A stretch of DNA of 15,363 bases from Bacteroidales bacterium UBA2800 (GTDB lineage: Bacteria > Bacteroidota > Bacteroidia > Bacteroidales > Paludibacteraceae). The notes below the pieces were generated by a model. The model was given only the letters and a program-made list of their open reading frames with translations. It searched no databases and was not told the DNA's origin. Within the stretch, counting starts at the first letter, position 1; each line of letters opens with the position of its first letter. The stretch is from assembly GCA_002351925.1 (NCBI GenBank), contig DEHM01000019.1, forward strand, positions 107,378-122,740. Direction: 5' to 3'. Both the position numbers and the translations under genes were made by a program. Below are positions 14,172 to 15,363 of the stretch, piece after piece.

Positions 14172-14203
14172 CAAAAGTACTGCTTTTTTTTGAATTGACC
14201 AAA
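14172..14203 (-). promoter_or_regulatory. Promoter of tRNA-Phe
   Basis: Reading the minus strand, TTTG (14203-14200) is followed after 20 bp by TACTTTTG (14179-14172), a full match to TTTG-N19/21-TAnnTTTG. Transcription should begin near 14165. The surrounding 23 bp (14190-14168) match positions 1-23 of the rimP promoter at 22 positions, suggesting a shared strong promoter for translation-related genes. Confidence 0.75.
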
Positions 14204-14219
14204 TTTTTTTGCATTTTTT

Positions 14220-14249
14220 TTTGAAAAACATGCATTTTCGGTATATTTT
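14220..14249 (+). promoter_or_regulatory. Candidate promoter of trmO
   Basis: TTTG (14220-14223) lies 18 bp before TATATTTT (14242-14249), which matches TAnnTTTG except at the last base. A second option, TAGTTTTTG at 14253-14261, has one extra spacer base. The region is very AT-rich and holds the divergent tRNA-Phe promoter, so this call is tentative. The predicted start would give a short 5' UTR of about 25 nt. Confidence 0.4.
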
Positions 14250-14281
14250 TTGTAGTTTTTGTGTTAAAATGAGTAGTAATT

Positions 14282-15052
14282 ATGAAATTAAAGGTAATTG
14301 CGTACGCCCGCAACGGGCACACGGATAAGTTCGGTATTCCGCGTCAGAGTAGGGAGGAGAGTCCGATAGAGACGAGGATTGTTTTTGAGCCGGAATACTG
14401 TATCCCGGAAATGCTCCGAGGTATCGATGGATACAGCCATCTTTGGATCCTCTGGGGCTTTAATACCGAGGACTGGAGTCCGACGGTTCGTCCTCCGCGG
14501 CTGGGCGGTAACAAGAGGATGGGCGTGCTGGCGACGCGGAGTCCGTATCGGCCGAATCCGATAGGGTTGAGTAGCGTAAAACTGATTAAGGTACAAAGGA
14601 ACAATGTACAGGGAACAAAGGAATCTTTGGAACTGATTGTGAGTGGGGCGGACGTGCTGGACGGGACTCCGATTTACGATATCAAGCCGTACCTGAGTTT
14701 TAGCGACAGTCATGAGGACGCGAAGAACGGTTTTGCCGAGGAGACGAAGGACTATCGATTGGCTGTTGATTGGGGTGAAATAAGCGCGAAGGTCGCAGAA
14801 TCACCTACTAATCACCTACTAACCACCTACTATTCACCTACTAATGACATACTATTGGACCGACGAACGAAGGATGAAATAGAGTATATACTGGGTCAAG
14901 ATCCGCGGCCGGGTTATCAGGATGATCCGCAGCGGGAGTATAAGATGGATTATGCCGGTTACACAGTCACCTTCACTGTGAAAAAAATGACAGTAATTGT
15001 TAAAAAGATAGAAAAAGGCGGTAATTGTCAAAAAGATAGAAAAAGACGGTAA
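14282..15052 (+). CDS. trmO: tRNA (N6-methyl-t6A37) methyltransferase TrmO (TsaA family), 3' end extended by repeats
   Basis: TrmO uses S-adenosylmethionine to N6-methylate t6A37 in tRNAs reading certain ANN codons, chiefly tRNA-Thr in E. coli. The beta-barrel domain has the signature RPPRLGGNKRMGVLATRSPYRPNPIG at about 70-95, preceded by KFGIPRQ (16-22) and SHLWILWGF (52-60). DGTPIYDIKPYL follows at 127-138, and the C-terminal QDPRPGYQ motif at 206-213. Two segments look repeat-derived: about 103-115 (from a 14-15-bp duplication) and about 174-192 (an 11-bp tandem repeat). The last residues (about 236-256) are read through a 28-bp repeat array in two successive frames, and the stop codon lies inside it. 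The adjacent tRNA-Phe is not an expected substrate, since it carries no t6A. Core motifs are intact, so the enzyme is probably functional. Confidence 0.92.
   Translation: MKLKVIAYARNGHTDKFGIPRQSREESPIETRIVFEPEYCIPEMLRGIDGYSHLWILWGFNTEDWSPTVRPPRLGGNKRMGVLATRSPYRPNPIGLSSVKLIKVQRNNVQGTKESLELIVSGADVLDGTPIYDIKPYLSFSDSHEDAKNGFAEETKDYRLAVDWGEISAKVAESPTNHLLTTYYSPTNDILLDRRTKDEIEYILGQDPRPGYQDDPQREYKMDYAGYTVTFTVKKMTVIVKKIEKGGNCQKDRKRR
14591..14620 (+). repeat. Imperfect 14-15-bp direct duplication inside trmO
   Basis: Two adjacent units begin GTACAAAGGAACAAT (14591-14605) and GTACAGGGAACAAAG (14606-14620). They share GTACA and GGAACAA with a one-base length difference in between. They encode VQRNNVQGTK, in a part of TrmO where the E. 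coli protein has an unrelated loop. This could be an inserted simple repeat that stayed in frame. Confidence 0.5.
14801..14855 (+). repeat. 11-bp tandem repeat, five units, inside trmO
   Basis: Units start at 14801, 14812, 14823, 14834 and 14845. Units 1, 2 and 4 are TCACCTACTAA, unit 3 differs at two positions and unit 5 at three. They encode the loop ending SPTNHLLTTYYSPTNDILL before the QDPRP motif. Eleven is not a multiple of three, so changing the copy number by one or two would frameshift the C-terminal motif. Confidence 0.9.
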
Positions 15053-15090
15053 TTGTCAAAAAGATAGAAAAAGACGGTAATTGTTAAAAA
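14993..15090 (+). repeat. 28-bp tandem array spanning the trmO stop codon
   Basis: Three full 28-bp units start at 14993, 15021 and 15049, each opening GTAATTGT; a 14-nt partial unit follows at 15077. Units 2 and 3 are identical, and unit 1 differs at two positions. Since 28 is not divisible by three, unit 1 is read as VIVKKIEKG, unit 2 as GNCQKDRKRR, and unit 3 supplies the stop TAA at 15050-15052. The array probably arose by tandem duplication of the 3' end of trmO. Confidence 0.9.
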
Positions 15091-15363
15091 TATTGTAAAA
15101 AAGAAGCACTTAATATTGTAAAAAGAAGCACTTAAGAGAGAAACAACAATGCTTAATAAAAGGAAACTCATAATATTGAGAAGAAGCACTTAAGAGAGAA
15201 ACAACAATGCTTAATAAAAGGAAACTCATAATATTGAGAAGAAGCACGTAAGATAAGGAAAGCAATGCTTGGTATAAAAAAGTAGCTCATAATATATTGA
15301 AGAATAATAATGATGCGATAACTTTAAGAAAAAAACAGACAAAACACTTTTGAATGATTAAAA
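15089..15363. repeat. AT-rich region with a 58-bp tandem repeat downstream of trmO
   Basis: No gene is visible in the last 311 bp. Positions 15125-15182 and 15183-15240 are identical 58-bp copies, and a diverged third copy begins at 15241 and runs to about 15304. A short version of the same unit (GAAGCACTTAATATTGTAAAA) precedes them at 15103-15124. Each copy carries AAGCA and TGCTT 19 nt apart, able to form a weak 5-bp stem that is retained in the diverged copy. There are no spacers, so this is not a CRISPR array. From 15305 the sequence is AT-rich with no clear feature. No classical terminator for trmO is seen. Confidence 0.85.

Noticed and set aside
13963..15052. Functional pairing of tRNA-Phe with TrmO
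   Set aside because: TrmO acts on t6A37 in tRNAs reading ANN codons; tRNA-Phe reads UUY and carries no t6A, so adjacency is probably incidental.
15089..15304. CRISPR array
   Set aside because: The copies are directly adjacent with no variable spacers, and no cas genes are near.
15315..15353. Promoter for a gene beyond the window (TAACTTTA, CACTTTTG)
   Set aside because: Each is an imperfect match in very AT-rich sequence, and no downstream gene is visible to support it.

Overview
The window looks like chromosomal DNA of a member of the Bacteroidota, most likely an uncultured Bacteroidales. The evidence is the gene content (a Bacteroidetes-length NusA, an IF2 with a long Lys/Ala-rich linker, and a complete MoxR/DUF58/BatA-E cluster), promoters of the Bacteroidetes type (TTTG, about 20 bp, TAnnTTTG), and a lack of strong Shine-Dalgarno sequences. 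No phage, insertion sequence, transposase or CRISPR array is visible.

Layout. Positions 1-4538 (+) hold a translation/transcription operon, rimP-nusA-infB. Its promoter lies at the window edge and a 9-bp leader hairpin precedes rimP. A lipoprotein gene of unknown function follows infB after 2 nt (4541-5788, +). It converges with, and overlaps by 62 bp, the last gene of a long minus-strand operon. Read 5' to 3', that operon is moxR (13845-12850), a DUF58 gene (12809-11922), a membrane-anchored protein of unknown function (11925-11008), batA (11011-10025), a fused batB-batC (10022-8304), batD (8302-6464) and batE (6467-5727). Except for the moxR-DUF58 gap, neighbours overlap by 4 nt (ATGA) or lie 1-2 nt apart, so the cluster is almost certainly co-transcribed. 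Upstream of moxR is tRNA-Phe(GAA) on the minus strand, with its own terminator, a near-consensus promoter and a structured leader of about 130 nt. Divergent from it is trmO (14282-15052, +), and the last 311 bp are AT-rich tandem repeats.

How the genes work together. rimP (30S maturation), nusA (transcription elongation, termination and antitermination) and infB (initiation factor 2) form the classical gene-expression operon. The minus-strand operon encodes a MoxR AAA+ ATPase, three VWA-type proteins (DUF58, BatA, BatB), a TPR/Gln-rich BatC part fused to BatB, the large surface protein BatD and the TPR/SH3-like BatE. It is probably a membrane chaperone-like assembly acting at the inner membrane and periplasm. 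Its molecular function is not settled in the literature known to me.

The most unusual signals are not a new gene system but repeat structures. These are an 8-bp-period TTCTAG array between moxR and the DUF58 gene, an 11-bp tandem repeat inside trmO, a 28-bp array that contains the trmO stop codon, and a perfect 58-bp tandem duplication downstream. Most have periods that are not multiples of three, so copy-number change inside a gene would shift frame. Other points of note are the BatB-BatC fusion, a 22/23-identical promoter core shared by rimP and tRNA-Phe, and a strong stem-loop antisense to batE that pairs better in the opposing transcript.
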